Below are positions 39,309 through 47,625 of a stretch of DNA of 64,000 nucleotides, piece after piece. The position numbers were made by a program, and so were the translations under genes. The stretch is from positions 119,083 through 183,082 of the forward strand of contig NZ_BQXQ01000003.1 of the NCBI RefSeq assembly GCF_030159055.1, read 5' to 3'. The notes below the pieces were generated by a model. The model ran no database searches. It was not told where the DNA came from and was given only the letters and a program-made list of their open reading frames with translations. Every line of letters begins with the position of its first letter. Position 1 is the first letter of the stretch. Source of the stretch: Acidovorax sp. SUPP3334 (GTDB taxonomy: Bacteria; Pseudomonadota; Gammaproteobacteria; Burkholderiales; Burkholderiaceae_C).

Positions 39309-39352
39309 GTGTCAAGCGTGTCAAGCGTGTCAAGCGTGTCAAGCGTGTCAAT
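39309..39352. repeat. 9-bp tandem repeat GTGTCAAGC, four units plus partial fifth
   Basis: Perfect units at 39309, 39318, 39327 and 39336, then GTGTCAAT. On the minus strand each junction spells TTGACA, a consensus -35 hexamer, 120-165 bases upstream of dapC. No matching TATAAT was found at proper spacing. Confidence 0.9.
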
Positions 39353-39410
39353 TGTCCGTAAGTCGCAACCTCTAGCATCGGCGCATTAAAAGCGCATGGG
39401 AGACATCAGG

Positions 39411-40904
39411 ATGGGCTCATTTTCGCCAATGCAGCCGGGAATCCGGCTGATGCGCCGACTGGCACTGCCGGCAAAGATGGCGCTGCTGTCAGGCGCGGCC
39501 CTGGCCTCGATGCTCGCGGTGGCGCTGGCAACGGAGGGCCGCTGGTGGTGGTTCGCCGGGGGCGCGGTTTTGGTGGCCTACCTGGCTGCGGCGATGCACC
39601 GCGGCATGGCGGACGACCTGGCGGTATTGGCCAAGGCGATGGACAGCGCAGCGCACGGCGACCTGGGCGCCCGGCCCCGCATCGACGGACAGGACGAAAT
39701 GGCGCGCCTGGGGAGCCTGCTGGAGCGCATGGTGCTGATGCTCTCGTCGATGGTGGCCGACATCCGCAGCAACGCTGCGCTCGTCGCCCACGCGGGTGAA
39801 AGCCTGGCGTCCGACAATCGCGCGTTGGCTGAGCGCACCGAGCAGCAGGCTGCGAATCTGGAGCAGACCGCTGCCAGCGTCGAGGAGCTTTCGTCCGCTG
39901 TGCAGCAAAACGCCGAAACCGCACGCTCCGCAGACCAGAAAGCCGCCCAGGTGCGCAGTTCGGCCGATGCCGGAGCCCAGGCCATGGGTCGGGCGGTTCA
40001 GTCGGTCGAGGCGATTCAGCAAGGCGCCAGCCGCATGGCCGAGATCACGGCCGTGATCGACGGCATCGCTTTTCAGACCAACATCCTTGCGCTCAACGCA
40101 GCTGTCGAAGCCGCGCGCGCTGGCGAGCAGGGCCGGGGTTTCGCGGTGGTCGCGTCGGAAGTGCGCTCGTTGGCCGGGCGCTCGGGCGCGGCGGCCCGCG
40201 AGATTCGCGACCTCATCGGCGAATCGGTGCGACAGGTGGAAACCAGCGCGCAATTGATCCGCGCGGCAGGCTCCGGCATTTCGGAAATGGCCGGCGGGGT
40301 GCGCAGCGTCGCCGCCAATGTGAGTGAAATCTCGGCGTCCAGTGCCGAGCAGAGCACGGGCTTGAGCGAAATCAGCGCGGCCGTGCAGCAGCTCGACCAG
40401 ATCACCCAGCGCAACGCGCAGATGGTGGGCCAGGCCGTTCACCAGGCGGAGGCCCTGGAGCACCGCGCCTCCACGCTGTCGCGGGCCGTCATGTCGTTTC
40501 GATTGCAACAGGGCACGGCCAACGAAGCCAAGGCCTTGGTGGAGCGTGCCCTGGCGCTGGCGCGGACGGCGCCCCGGGCCAGCCTGCTGCGGACGCTGAC
40601 CGATCCGGCCCAGCCTTTTCATGACCGCGACATGTATGTGTTCGCGCTGGGCGCGGATGGCACCTACCTCGCCTTCGGCGGCAATCCGGCCAAGGTCGGC
40701 TCGCGCGTGCAGGACATCGCCGGCATCGACGGCGCTGCGCTGATGGCATCCATTGCCGGACAGGCCGAGCAGGGGCCGGGGTGGGTCGAATACGACATCA
40801 CCAACCCGGCCACCGGGCGGGTGCAGACGAAGATGTCGTTCGTTTGCAAAGCCGCAGACGTTTATCTGGGCTGCGGCGTCTATAAGTCGCTGGTGGCGGC
40901 CTGA
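39411..40904 (+). CDS. Methyl-accepting chemotaxis protein with C-terminal Cache-like domain
   Basis: A 497-residue chemoreceptor. Two close membrane helices (about residues 21-38 and 43-62) leave almost no periplasmic loop. A HAMP region follows (to about 115), then the signalling coiled coil with the highly conserved tip [20 protein letters not shown] (about 223-242). After residue 375 a further domain contains [20 protein letters not shown] and [10 protein letters not shown], which resembles a single Cache (sCache/dCache-type) sensor placed on the cytoplasmic side. ATG 39411 is preceded by GGAG at good spacing; ATG 39396 is possible. No che genes adjoin. The ligand is unknown. Confidence 0.9.
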   Translation: MGSFSPMQPGIRLMRRLALPAKMALLSGAALASMLAVALATEGRWWWFAGGAVLVAYLAAAMHRGMADDLAVLAKAMDSAAHGDLGARPRIDGQDEMARLGSLLERMVLMLSSMVADIRSNAALVAHAGESLASDNRALAERTEQQAANLEQTAASVEELSSAVQQNAETARSADQKAAQVRSSADAGAQAMGRAVQSVEAIQQGASRMAEITAVIDGIAFQTNILALNAAVEAARAGEQGRGFAVVASEVRSLAGRSGAAAREIRDLIGESVRQVETSAQLIRAAGSGISEMAGGVRSVAANVSEISASSAEQSTGLSEISAAVQQLDQITQRNAQMVGQAVHQAEALEHRASTLSRAVMSFRLQQGTANEAKALVERALALARTAPRASLLRTLTDPAQPFHDRDMYVFALGADGTYLAFGGNPAKVGSRVQDIAGIDGAALMASIAGQAEQGPGWVEYDITNPATGRVQTKMSFVCKAADVYLGCGVYKSLVAA

Positions 40905-40992
40905 GGGCTTGCAACCGCTGCGGCAATGGCCTGCCGCCTTGGCCGCCGCCATGTCAATGCGCATGGCGAATGCCAAGCGGCGCCCTGTCTTG

Positions 40993-41685
40993 TCAGCCGT
41001 GACTGCCGGGTGGCGCGCGCTTGGCCCGAGCGCGCGCCAATGCGGCGGCAATCGCCGCCTGCTTGGCATCAGGGGCGGGCGCCGCGGTGATCGATGCGCC
41101 CGTTGCGACTGCGGGGGCAGCCGCACAAGGGCGCACCGCAGCGGCCTCTGCGCTGGCGGATTTTTCGGTGCGGACCAGCCGCAGGGTGCGCGCGGCGTAG
41201 CGGCTGCGGGCATGCGCGGCCTGCTCGGGAGACCACGCATTCCAGCCGGTCGCATTGCCGCTGGCGTTTTCCAGCACGATGCAATCGACCGGGCAAACCG
41301 GAATGCACAGCTCGCAGCCGGTGCAGTGGTCTTCGATCACGGTATGCATCAGCTTGTTGGCGCCGAAGATCGCATCGGTCGGGCAGGCTTTGAGGCACAG
41401 CGTGCAGCCGATGCACCAGTTTTCATCGATGAACGCCACTGCACGCGGCCCTTCCTTGCCGTGTTCTGGTGAAAGGGAAAGGATTGGCCGCTGCGTGAGT
41501 GCGGCCAGGCGCTCCACGCCCTGTGTGCCTCCGGGCGGGCATTGGTTGATACCCGCCTCGCCCGTGGCGACCGCCAACGCGTAAGCCGCGCAGTCGGGGT
41601 AGCCGCAGCGCGTGCACTGCGTCTGCGGAAGCGCCGCGTCGATGCGCGCAGCCAGCGCGCGGACAGCGTCCGCGGCGGGGGTCAA
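40993..41685 (-). CDS. rsxB: RnfB-type 4Fe-4S ferredoxin, orphan
   Basis: A 230-residue iron-sulfur protein of the RnfB/RsxB family. The N-terminal cluster motif is [14 protein letters not shown] with a fourth cysteine in NQCPPGG. Two bacterial ferredoxin motifs follow: [12 protein letters not shown] and [12 protein letters not shown]. It lacks the N-terminal membrane helix of enterobacterial RnfB, as in other betaproteobacteria, and has an alanine-rich tail. No other rnf genes are present. The start appears to be TTG at 41685, overlapping the phaZ stop (TTGA), since no ATG or GTG precedes the conserved region. It is likely coupled to phaZ. Confidence 0.85.
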   Translation of the reverse strand: MTPAADAVRALAARIDAALPQTQCTRCGYPDCAAYALAVATGEAGINQCPPGGTQGVERLAALTQRPILSLSPEHGKEGPRAVAFIDENWCIGCTLCLKACPTDAIFGANKLMHTVIEDHCTGCELCIPVCPVDCIVLENASGNATGWNAWSPEQAAHARSRYAARTLRLVRTEKSASAEAAAVRPCAAAPAVATGASITAAPAPDAKQAAIAAALARARAKRAPPGSHG

Positions 41686-43103
41686 GCCTTGCGGGGCGCG
41701 CGCTTGGTGCGCGGCGCGCTGGCGGCCGTGGCCGCGGCTTTCAAGCCGGCGGTTTCTGCCTGGGCTGCGGCCGCGGCGCCCGTGCGGCGGCGAGGAGCGT
41801 CGTCGCTGGGCAGCGTCACCACCGGTGCGGCAGCATGCGCGGGCTCGTGGGCCAGGATGAAGTCGCGAACCTTCGGGTACACCAGATCACGCCAACGGCG
41901 GCCGCTGAAGATGCCGTAGTGGCCGGCACCTTTCGCCTCGTAGTGGCTGCGGTTTTTCTGGGCGATGCCGGTGCACAGGCTGTGCGCGGCTTCGGTCTGG
42001 CCGGAGCCGGAAATGTCGTCGAGTTCGCCTTCGACCGTCAGCAGCGCAGTCGTGTGAATGTCCTGAGGGCGCACGCGCTCGGGCTGCCCTTCAGGATTGC
42101 GCACGTCCCAAGTCCCATGGACCAGGTTGTAGTCCTGAAAAACGGTCTTGATGGTTTCGAGGTAGTAATCCGCGTCCATGTCGAGCACGGCGTTGTACTC
42201 GTCGTAGAACTTGCGATGGGCCTCGGCGCTGGCGTCGTCGCCCTTGATGAGGTCTTTGAAATAGTCGTAGTGGCTGGTCGCGTGGCGGTCGGGGTTCATG
42301 GCCACGAAACCGGTGTGCTGCAGGAAGCCTGGGTACACGCGCCGCCCGGCGCCGGCGAAATTGTCTGGCACGGGGTAGATCACGTTGTTCTCGAACCACT
42401 CGTAGCTGCGGTTCGTGGCCAGGTTGTTCACGGCGGTGGGGGACTTGCGGGCGTCGATGGGGCCGCCCATCATGGTCATCGACAGCGGCGTGGTTTCGCC
42501 GCGGCTGGCCATGAGCGAAACGGCCGCCAGCACCGGCACGGTCGGCTGGCAGACGCTCACCACGTGGCAGTTGCCGTAGCGCGACTGCAAGTGGCGGATG
42601 AATTCCTGCACGTAGTTCACGTAGTCGTCCAGGTGGAAGGCGCCATCGGCCAGCGGCACGAGGCGGGCGTTCTTCCAGTCGGTGATATAGACCTTGTGGC
42701 CCTGGAGCATGGTGCGCACGGTGTCCCGCAGCAGCGTCGCATAGTGGCCGGACAGCGGCGCCACGATGAGCACGGCAGGCTGCTGCTTGATCTGCGTCAG
42801 GGTGGCGGGATCGTCGGAGAAGCGCTTGAAACGGCGCAGTTCACAAAACGGCTTGTCGATCTCTATCCGCTCGTGGATGGCGACATCGGTGCCATCCACG
42901 CTGACGGTGTGGATGCCGAACACCGGTTTTTCATAATCCTTGCCCAGGCGGTAGAGCAGGTCGTAGCCCGCGGACATGCGCTGGGCGTACATCGTCTGGG
43001 TGAAAGGCGAGAGAGGGTTGCTGAGCAGCTTGGACGCGGTCTGGGCAAAGTCCGCGAACGGCTCCATGAGCGAACGCTGGGTTTCGTAGATGTTGTAAAG
43101 CAT
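41682..43103 (-). CDS. phaZ: Intracellular polyhydroxyalkanoate depolymerase
   Basis: A 473-residue intracellular PHB depolymerase of the PhaZ type that mobilises stored polymer. The catalytic cysteine lies in [20 protein letters not shown] (about residue 187), where other hydrolases carry serine. The histidine is in [14 protein letters not shown] near residue 405, and DDISGSGQT holds the likely aspartate. The C-terminal 60 residues are an alanine/lysine/arginine-rich tail. The ATG at 43103 gives the canonical [15 protein letters not shown] start. The gene overlaps rsxB by four bases. Confidence 0.93.
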   Translation of the reverse strand: MLYNIYETQRSLMEPFADFAQTASKLLSNPLSPFTQTMYAQRMSAGYDLLYRLGKDYEKPVFGIHTVSVDGTDVAIHERIEIDKPFCELRRFKRFSDDPATLTQIKQQPAVLIVAPLSGHYATLLRDTVRTMLQGHKVYITDWKNARLVPLADGAFHLDDYVNYVQEFIRHLQSRYGNCHVVSVCQPTVPVLAAVSLMASRGETTPLSMTMMGGPIDARKSPTAVNNLATNRSYEWFENNVIYPVPDNFAGAGRRVYPGFLQHTGFVAMNPDRHATSHYDYFKDLIKGDDASAEAHRKFYDEYNAVLDMDADYYLETIKTVFQDYNLVHGTWDVRNPEGQPERVRPQDIHTTALLTVEGELDDISGSGQTEAAHSLCTGIAQKNRSHYEAKGAGHYGIFSGRRWRDLVYPKVRDFILAHEPAHAAAPVVTLPSDDAPRRRTGAAAAAQAETAGLKAAATAASAPRTKRAPRKA

Positions 43104-43234
43104 TTGGGGCGAAACTCCGGGGTATGTTGCAGTGCAATATAGCAGCACTGCGCAAGTGCTGTCTGGCGTGAAAGTACGCACATCGAGTCACCTTTGCGAC
43201 ATCCAGAAACATCCAGTAGGCCACGCCTTGGTGC

Positions 43235-43283
43235 TTTTTTGCTATTGAAAATATAGCTATATGCCGTTGATTTTATTGCGCTG
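43235..43283 (-). repeat. Dispersed repeat copy 5 (intergenic)
   Basis: On the minus strand CAGCGCAATAAAATCAACGG then CATATAGCTATATTTTCAAT and AGCAAAAAA. This variant matches the copy at the end of meaB (55536). The family frame is interrupted by TAA here. Confidence 0.75.
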
Positions 43284-43306
43284 ATCACGGTTTTGATGCT
43301 TGTATT

Positions 43307-44371
43307 TCAAGCGTGATCTTTCAACCAGGCCTCGAAGGCTTCGCGCGAACTGTTGCGCAGGGCCCGGCGAAAAGTGGTGCGGTCACCCAGGTACAGACAA
43401 TGTCGTATCACGGTGTAGGCGTTGAAGCTGCCCTGCGGGTTGTGGTCTTCGAAATGCTGCTTGTAGCGCTTGACGGTGCCAATGGTGGCCCGCATCAGGG
43501 TGTTGAATCTCGCGCGCGTGATCGATGGCGACCACGCACGGATGTCGTCCACGAACAGATCGACCTTCTGAGGCTCGAATTCCTGGTCCTTGAAGAAGTG
43601 GTTCGCGATCTTGAGGAACGTGAATGCATTGAGTTCGCTGCCAGGCGCCTGCGACTTTTCAGCGGGGGCCAGTTCCAGGTCGGAGTCGGGCTCGGCCGTT
43701 TCATCGGGGGCCTGCAGCAGTTCGGCATCGGTCGCATCTCGGATCTGCCGGAACTCGCGGTCGGCCAGCTCGAACAACGCCGACAGCACGTTGATGCGCC
43801 GCTTGAGCTGCCCGGGGATCGACTTCTTGTATTTGATCTTGTGGTCCAGCACGCTCCACGAGTCCTGGATGATCGTGCGCACCTGCAACTCGAACGGCTG
43901 GTTGGCATAGGCCGCATGCTCGGCCAGGGCGGCCTGCGCGGGGGTCAGCCGCAGGTCCAGGTGCAGGCCTTTGTAGCCGAAGGAGTCTTCCGTGCTTTCC
44001 ACCGCCGTCACCTTGTCGGTCACGTCGATCACCTCGAAGTGGGAGCGCACGGCCTGCGCCACCTCTTCCAGTTCGTCCTCATAGAGGCACACCACGCGTA
44101 CGCCGATCAGGTCGGTGATGTAGCTGCGGATTTCGTAGGGGGTGTTGCTCTCTTCCAGCGCGGCGCGGTACTTGCGCGAGAACTTGTTCACGCATTCGCG
44201 GCGGTCTTTCACGCGGCCCTCGACCTTGGTGATGTCCAGGCCGGGCGTTCGCGACAGGATCGCCTGCAGCAGCGCCATATAAGAAGCGCAGGCGTATTGC
44301 AGCGCGGGCAGTTCCTGGGTGTAGGCGGCTTCGAAAGCTTTTTCTTCCCGGGAGAAATCGAGCGATGGCAT
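43307..44371 (-). CDS. RelA/SpoT-domain small alarmone synthetase with long C-terminal extension
   Basis: A 354-residue protein with a (p)ppGpp-synthetase-like nucleotidyltransferase domain and no hydrolase, TGS or ACT domain. Motifs: GRVKDRRE (about 52-59), DLIGVRVVCLYEDEL (about 86-100), FGYKGLHLDL (about 127) and FELQVRTIIQDSW (about 161). About 150 residues follow the catalytic core, including an acidic patch and FLKIANHFFKDQEFEPQKVD. Single-domain synthetases include both housekeeping alarmone synthetases and toxic (p)ppApp or tRNA-pyrophosphorylating variants. No antitoxin gene is next to it, but the extension could act in cis. ATG 44371 is chosen at the domain start. Confidence 0.8.
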   Translation of the reverse strand: MPSLDFSREEKAFEAAYTQELPALQYACASYMALLQAILSRTPGLDITKVEGRVKDRRECVNKFSRKYRAALEESNTPYEIRSYITDLIGVRVVCLYEDELEEVAQAVRSHFEVIDVTDKVTAVESTEDSFGYKGLHLDLRLTPAQAALAEHAAYANQPFELQVRTIIQDSWSVLDHKIKYKKSIPGQLKRRINVLSALFELADREFRQIRDATDAELLQAPDETAEPDSDLELAPAEKSQAPGSELNAFTFLKIANHFFKDQEFEPQKVDLFVDDIRAWSPSITRARFNTLMRATIGTVKRYKQHFEDHNPQGSFNAYTVIRHCLYLGDRTTFRRALRNSSREAFEAWLKDHA

Positions 44372-44521
44372 GGGCGGACGGCAGGGCAGAAAGTGCGACG
44401 GCCTCCAAGGCGGGCCATCGTCAGGCCCCATCGTAGTCCATGTGCAAGGCACGCCGGGCGGCGGTGGAGCCGCCCACTCGACCTCTGGTGGTGCCAGAAG
44501 AAATCAGCGGCCCGCTGCCAG

Positions 44522-45556
44522 TCAAGCGGGTGCGGCGACAGGCGCTGGCGCTGGCGCTGACGCAGGCGCTTCCCGCTGAGGCGCTTGCGCCAGCGCCATC
44601 ACTTCGTGTGCGGGCAGGCCCTTCAACCGATGGTCGCTCCACACCTGCCGCCACCGCCGCGCGCCCGGCAGGCCGTGGCGCAGGCCCAGCATGTGGCGCG
44701 CGATCGAGTACCAGTGGGTGCCATGAAGCGCCGCCTCGCGGGCCATGTAGTCAACCATGGCGGATTCGACCGCTTCGCGCGTCAACTCGGATTCCGGTGC
44801 GCCGAAATAGAGCGCGTCCCAGCGTGCGAGCCACCAGGGGTTGTGATACGCCTCGCGCCCGACCATGGCGCCATCGACGCGCGCCAGGGCATCGGCGACG
44901 CCCTCGTCGGTCGCCAGCCCGCCGTTGAGCGCGATGGTCAGGTGCGGAAAATCAGCCTTCAATCGCTGCACCACGTCGTAGCGCAGCGGCGGAATCTCGC
45001 GGTTTTCCTTGGGCGACAACCCCTTGAGCCAGGCATTGCGCGCATGCACGATGAACACGTTGCAGCCCGCTTCGGACACGGTGCCGATGAAGTCGCGCAC
45101 GAAACCGTAGTCCTCGCTTTTGTCGATGCCGATGCGGTGCTTGACCGTGACCGGCACGTCCACCACATCGACCATGGCCTTCACGCCATCGGCCACCAGT
45201 TGCGGCTCGTTCATCAGGCAGGCCCCGAAAGCGCCGCGCTGCACCCGTTCGCTGGGGCATCCGCAGTTGAGGTTGATCTCGCCGTAACCCCACTGCGCGC
45301 CCAGCCGCGCGGCCTGCGCCAGATCGGCCGGCTCGCTGCCGCCCAGTTGCAGGGCGACCGGATGCTCCTCGGCATTGAAGCGCAGGTGCCGCTCCACGTC
45401 GCCATGGATCAGCGCGCCAGTGGTCACCATCTCGGTGTACAGCAGCGCGTGGCGGCTCAGCAGGCGATGCAGGTAGCGGCAGTGGCGGTCGGTCCAGTCC
45501 ATCATCGGCGCGACGGAGAGGCGCCAGGGACTGTGTGGGGGGGTGGGGAGTGTCAC
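44522..45556 (-). CDS. dusA: tRNA-dihydrouridine(20/20a) synthase DusA
   Basis: A 344-residue FMN-dependent enzyme that reduces uridine 20/20a in tRNA D-loops. The N-terminal LSVAPMMDWTDRHCRYLHRL is diagnostic of DusA. The catalytic cysteine is in INLNCGCPSERVQRGAFGAC (about residue 98), and GLSPKENREIPPL is a DusA-specific loop. The GTG at 45556 is the best start. The last 25 residues are an alanine/proline repeat tail. It lies 150 bases upstream of the alarmone synthetase gene on the same strand. Confidence 0.94.
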   Translation of the reverse strand: MTLPTPPHSPWRLSVAPMMDWTDRHCRYLHRLLSRHALLYTEMVTTGALIHGDVERHLRFNAEEHPVALQLGGSEPADLAQAARLGAQWGYGEINLNCGCPSERVQRGAFGACLMNEPQLVADGVKAMVDVVDVPVTVKHRIGIDKSEDYGFVRDFIGTVSEAGCNVFIVHARNAWLKGLSPKENREIPPLRYDVVQRLKADFPHLTIALNGGLATDEGVADALARVDGAMVGREAYHNPWWLARWDALYFGAPESELTREAVESAMVDYMAREAALHGTHWYSIARHMLGLRHGLPGARRWRQVWSDHRLKGLPAHEVMALAQAPQREAPASAPAPAPVAAPA

Positions 45557-45664
45557 GGGGAGATGGCCGGAGCGGGGAGGAAAAGGGCAGGGCGGATTAT
45601 CCCATCGGGACCTGCCTGCGGGGTTTCAAGGGGAATGGCCCTATGCCGCCTTATTCATTGGCTT

Positions 45665-45692
45665 TGATGCTATCAATTAAATAGCATTTGTT
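45665..45692. repeat. Dispersed repeat core 6 (intergenic)
   Basis: TGATGCTATCAATTAAATAG then CATTTG; an inverted repeat with the family core GCTAT...ATAGC, lying just after the Lrp gene stop. Confidence 0.5.
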
Positions 45693-45698
45693 TTTCAT

Positions 45699-46151
45699 TC
45701 ACCCGCCAGCACCGCGCCGGTCGATCCTGCGGCTGAGCACGATGCTGGTCTGCGTCTGGTGCACGCCCTCCAATTGGCCGATGCGGTCCAGCAATGCGTC
45801 CAGCTGTTCATGGCTCGTGCAGCGAAGGAACACCAGGTAGTCGAACGCTCCGCTGACCGCCGAGACTTCTTCCACTTCTGGCAGCGACCCGAGCATGCGC
45901 AGCACGGCCGGCGATGCCTTGGGCAGCACGCTCAGGCTGCACCAGGCGCGCACGGCCTGGGCTTCGAGTGGTGCGCCCAGCCGCACGCCGTAGCCCGCGA
46001 CGATGCCTTCGCGCTCCAGCCGGGCGATGCGCGCGACGACGGTGGTGCGCGCCAAGCCCAGGCGGCGAGCGAGCAGGGCGGTGCTTTCGCGGGCGTTGGC
46101 CTGCAACAGGCTGAGCAACTGGCGGTCGGTGGAATCCATCTCTGCGGCCAT
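45699..46151 (-). CDS. Lrp/AsnC family transcriptional regulator
   Basis: A 150-residue regulator with an N-terminal winged helix-turn-helix (STDRQLLSLLQANARESTAL, then RRLGLARTTVVARIARLERE) and a C-terminal RAM effector-binding domain, with AVSGAFDYLVFLRC near residue 98. Such proteins bind amino acids and form octamers. The ATG at 46151 is preceded by AAAGGA. It is divergent from the saccharopine-dehydrogenase-like gene at 46305, so it probably controls that gene in response to an amino acid such as lysine. Paired ATAACGACG sites lie between the two. Confidence 0.9.
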   Translation of the reverse strand: MAAEMDSTDRQLLSLLQANARESTALLARRLGLARTTVVARIARLEREGIVAGYGVRLGAPLEAQAVRAWCSLSVLPKASPAVLRMLGSLPEVEEVSAVSGAFDYLVFLRCTSHEQLDALLDRIGQLEGVHQTQTSIVLSRRIDRRGAGG

Positions 46152-46195
46152 GGGTGTCCTTTGTTCAAAAGGTGAATGCGTCGGCCATTTTTGCC

Positions 46196-46226
46196 ATAAC
46201 GACGATTGAAATAGCAAATAACGACG
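46196..46226. promoter_or_regulatory. Candidate Lrp-type operator: two ATAACGACG direct repeats
   Basis: Exact 9-base copies start at 46196 and 46218, 22 bases apart (about two helical turns), in the divergent intergenic region of the Lrp gene. Spacing on one face of the helix suits a multimeric regulator. Confidence 0.45.
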
Positions 46227-46304
46227 TTTTGCACGCTACACATCGACAGCCTTCGCGCCTAGCATGGCCTGCATCCCTTCGTTGCCTCAACCCTGGAGAT
46301 CGCC

Positions 46305-47444
46305 ATGCCTTCCACTTCGACACAGCTTTCCCGTAACCCCCGGCGCTCTATCGCCATCCTGGGCGCGGGTCACATCGGTTTTGCCATGGCCGCCTTGCTG
46401 CAGGGCACCGGCGATTACGACGTGGCGGTGGCCGACCGCGATCCCGAAGCGCTGGCGCGAGTGGCTGCGCTGGGCGTCGGCACTGCACTGCTGCAGGACG
46501 AGGCCGCGCTGGAATCCCTGGTGACCGGCCAGTTCGCCGTGTTGAACGCACTGCCGTTTCACCGCGCGGTGCCCGTTGCCACGGTGTGCGTCGCCCAAGG
46601 CATGCACTACTTCGATCTGACGGAAGACGTGCGCAGCACTCAGGCGATCCGCAGTCTCGCCCAGGGCGCGCGCAGCGTGCTCATGCCGCAGTGCGGGCTT
46701 GCGCCGGGTTTCATCGGTGTGGTGGGCAACGATCTGGCGCGGCACTTCGACACGCTGCACGATCTGCGCATGCGGGTGGGGGCCTTGCCCCGCTATCCCC
46801 TGGGGGCGCTGCGCTACAACCTGACGTGGAGCACCGAAGGCCTCATCAACGAGTATTGCAACCCTTGTGAAGCGATCGTGGACGGCCAGCCCACCCGCGT
46901 AGCGGCGCTGGACGGCCTGGAGACCTTCGCGCTGGACGGGGTGGAGTACGAGGCGTTCAACACCTCGGGCGGGCTGGGCACGCTGCCCGAAACCTGGGCG
47001 GGGCGTGCCCGCCGCATGGACTACCAGTCCATCCGCTACCCCGGCCACTGCGCCATCCTGAAGCTGCTGCTGAACGACCTGCAGCTGCGCGACCGGCGTG
47101 ACCTTCTCAAGGAGATTTTCGAAGCCGCCATTCCCGCCACCGAGCAGGATGTCATCGTGATCTTCGCCAGTGCCTCGGGCCTGCGCGGCGGTCGCCTGGT
47201 GCAGGACGCCTATTCGGCCCGCATCGTCGGCGCCCGGGTGGGTGGGCAGGCGTTGAACGCGATTCAGCTCACCACCGCAGCGAGTATTTGTGCCGCGCTG
47301 GACCTGGTGGTGCAGGGCCGGTTGCCGCAGTCGGGCTTCATCCGGCAGGAGCAGATCGCGCTGGGCGACTTTCTGGAAAACCGGTTTGGTCGGGCCTACC
47401 GCGACCATGCGCTGGCGCAGACAGGCGGGGTGGCTGCGGCTTGA
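46305..47444 (+). CDS. Saccharopine dehydrogenase-like amino acid dehydrogenase
   Basis: A 379-residue NAD(P)-dependent protein of the saccharopine dehydrogenase fold. The Rossmann motif is AILGAGHIGFAMAALL (residues 17-32), followed by HYFDLTEDVRST and MPQCGLAPGFIGVVGNDLA. The pattern resembles lysine 6-dehydrogenases, which oxidise lysine to a semialdehyde, but the substrate is not certain. It lacks a C-terminal reductase extension. Divergent control by an Lrp-type regulator fits a lysine or other amino-acid catabolic role. No aldehyde dehydrogenase neighbour is present. Confidence 0.75.
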   Translation: MPSTSTQLSRNPRRSIAILGAGHIGFAMAALLQGTGDYDVAVADRDPEALARVAALGVGTALLQDEAALESLVTGQFAVLNALPFHRAVPVATVCVAQGMHYFDLTEDVRSTQAIRSLAQGARSVLMPQCGLAPGFIGVVGNDLARHFDTLHDLRMRVGALPRYPLGALRYNLTWSTEGLINEYCNPCEAIVDGQPTRVAALDGLETFALDGVEYEAFNTSGGLGTLPETWAGRARRMDYQSIRYPGHCAILKLLLNDLQLRDRRDLLKEIFEAAIPATEQDVIVIFASASGLRGGRLVQDAYSARIVGARVGGQALNAIQLTTAASICAALDLVVQGRLPQSGFIRQEQIALGDFLENRFGRAYRDHALAQTGGVAAA

Positions 47445-47482
47445 GCCGGAGTCCGAAAGGAGCGAGGTAGGGCACGGGGTGG

Positions 47483-47507
47483 TTCGCGGGGCAACATGTC
47501 GGTTCGT
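47483..47507 (+). promoter_or_regulatory. Perfect PIP box (HrpX-type site)
   Basis: TTCGC, 15 bases, TTCGT, which fits the TTCGB-N15-TTCGB plant-inducible-promoter consensus used by HrpX/HrpB regulators. It lies 118 bases before the lipase ATG. A -10-like CAATAC follows about 33 bases downstream. Confidence 0.6.
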
Positions 47508-47625
47508 GCCCGGTAAAACCGGACTGCGGCTTGCGCAGTGCAATACGGCCTTGATTCTTCTTCCCATCCCACGAGTCGGTGCCCATGGCCAGGGGGGGCA
47601 TGCATTACTCGCTCACTTCTGACTG

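Noticed and set aside
39309..39352. CRISPR-like array
   Set aside because: Units are 9 bases, directly abutting and without spacers; this is a simple tandem repeat.
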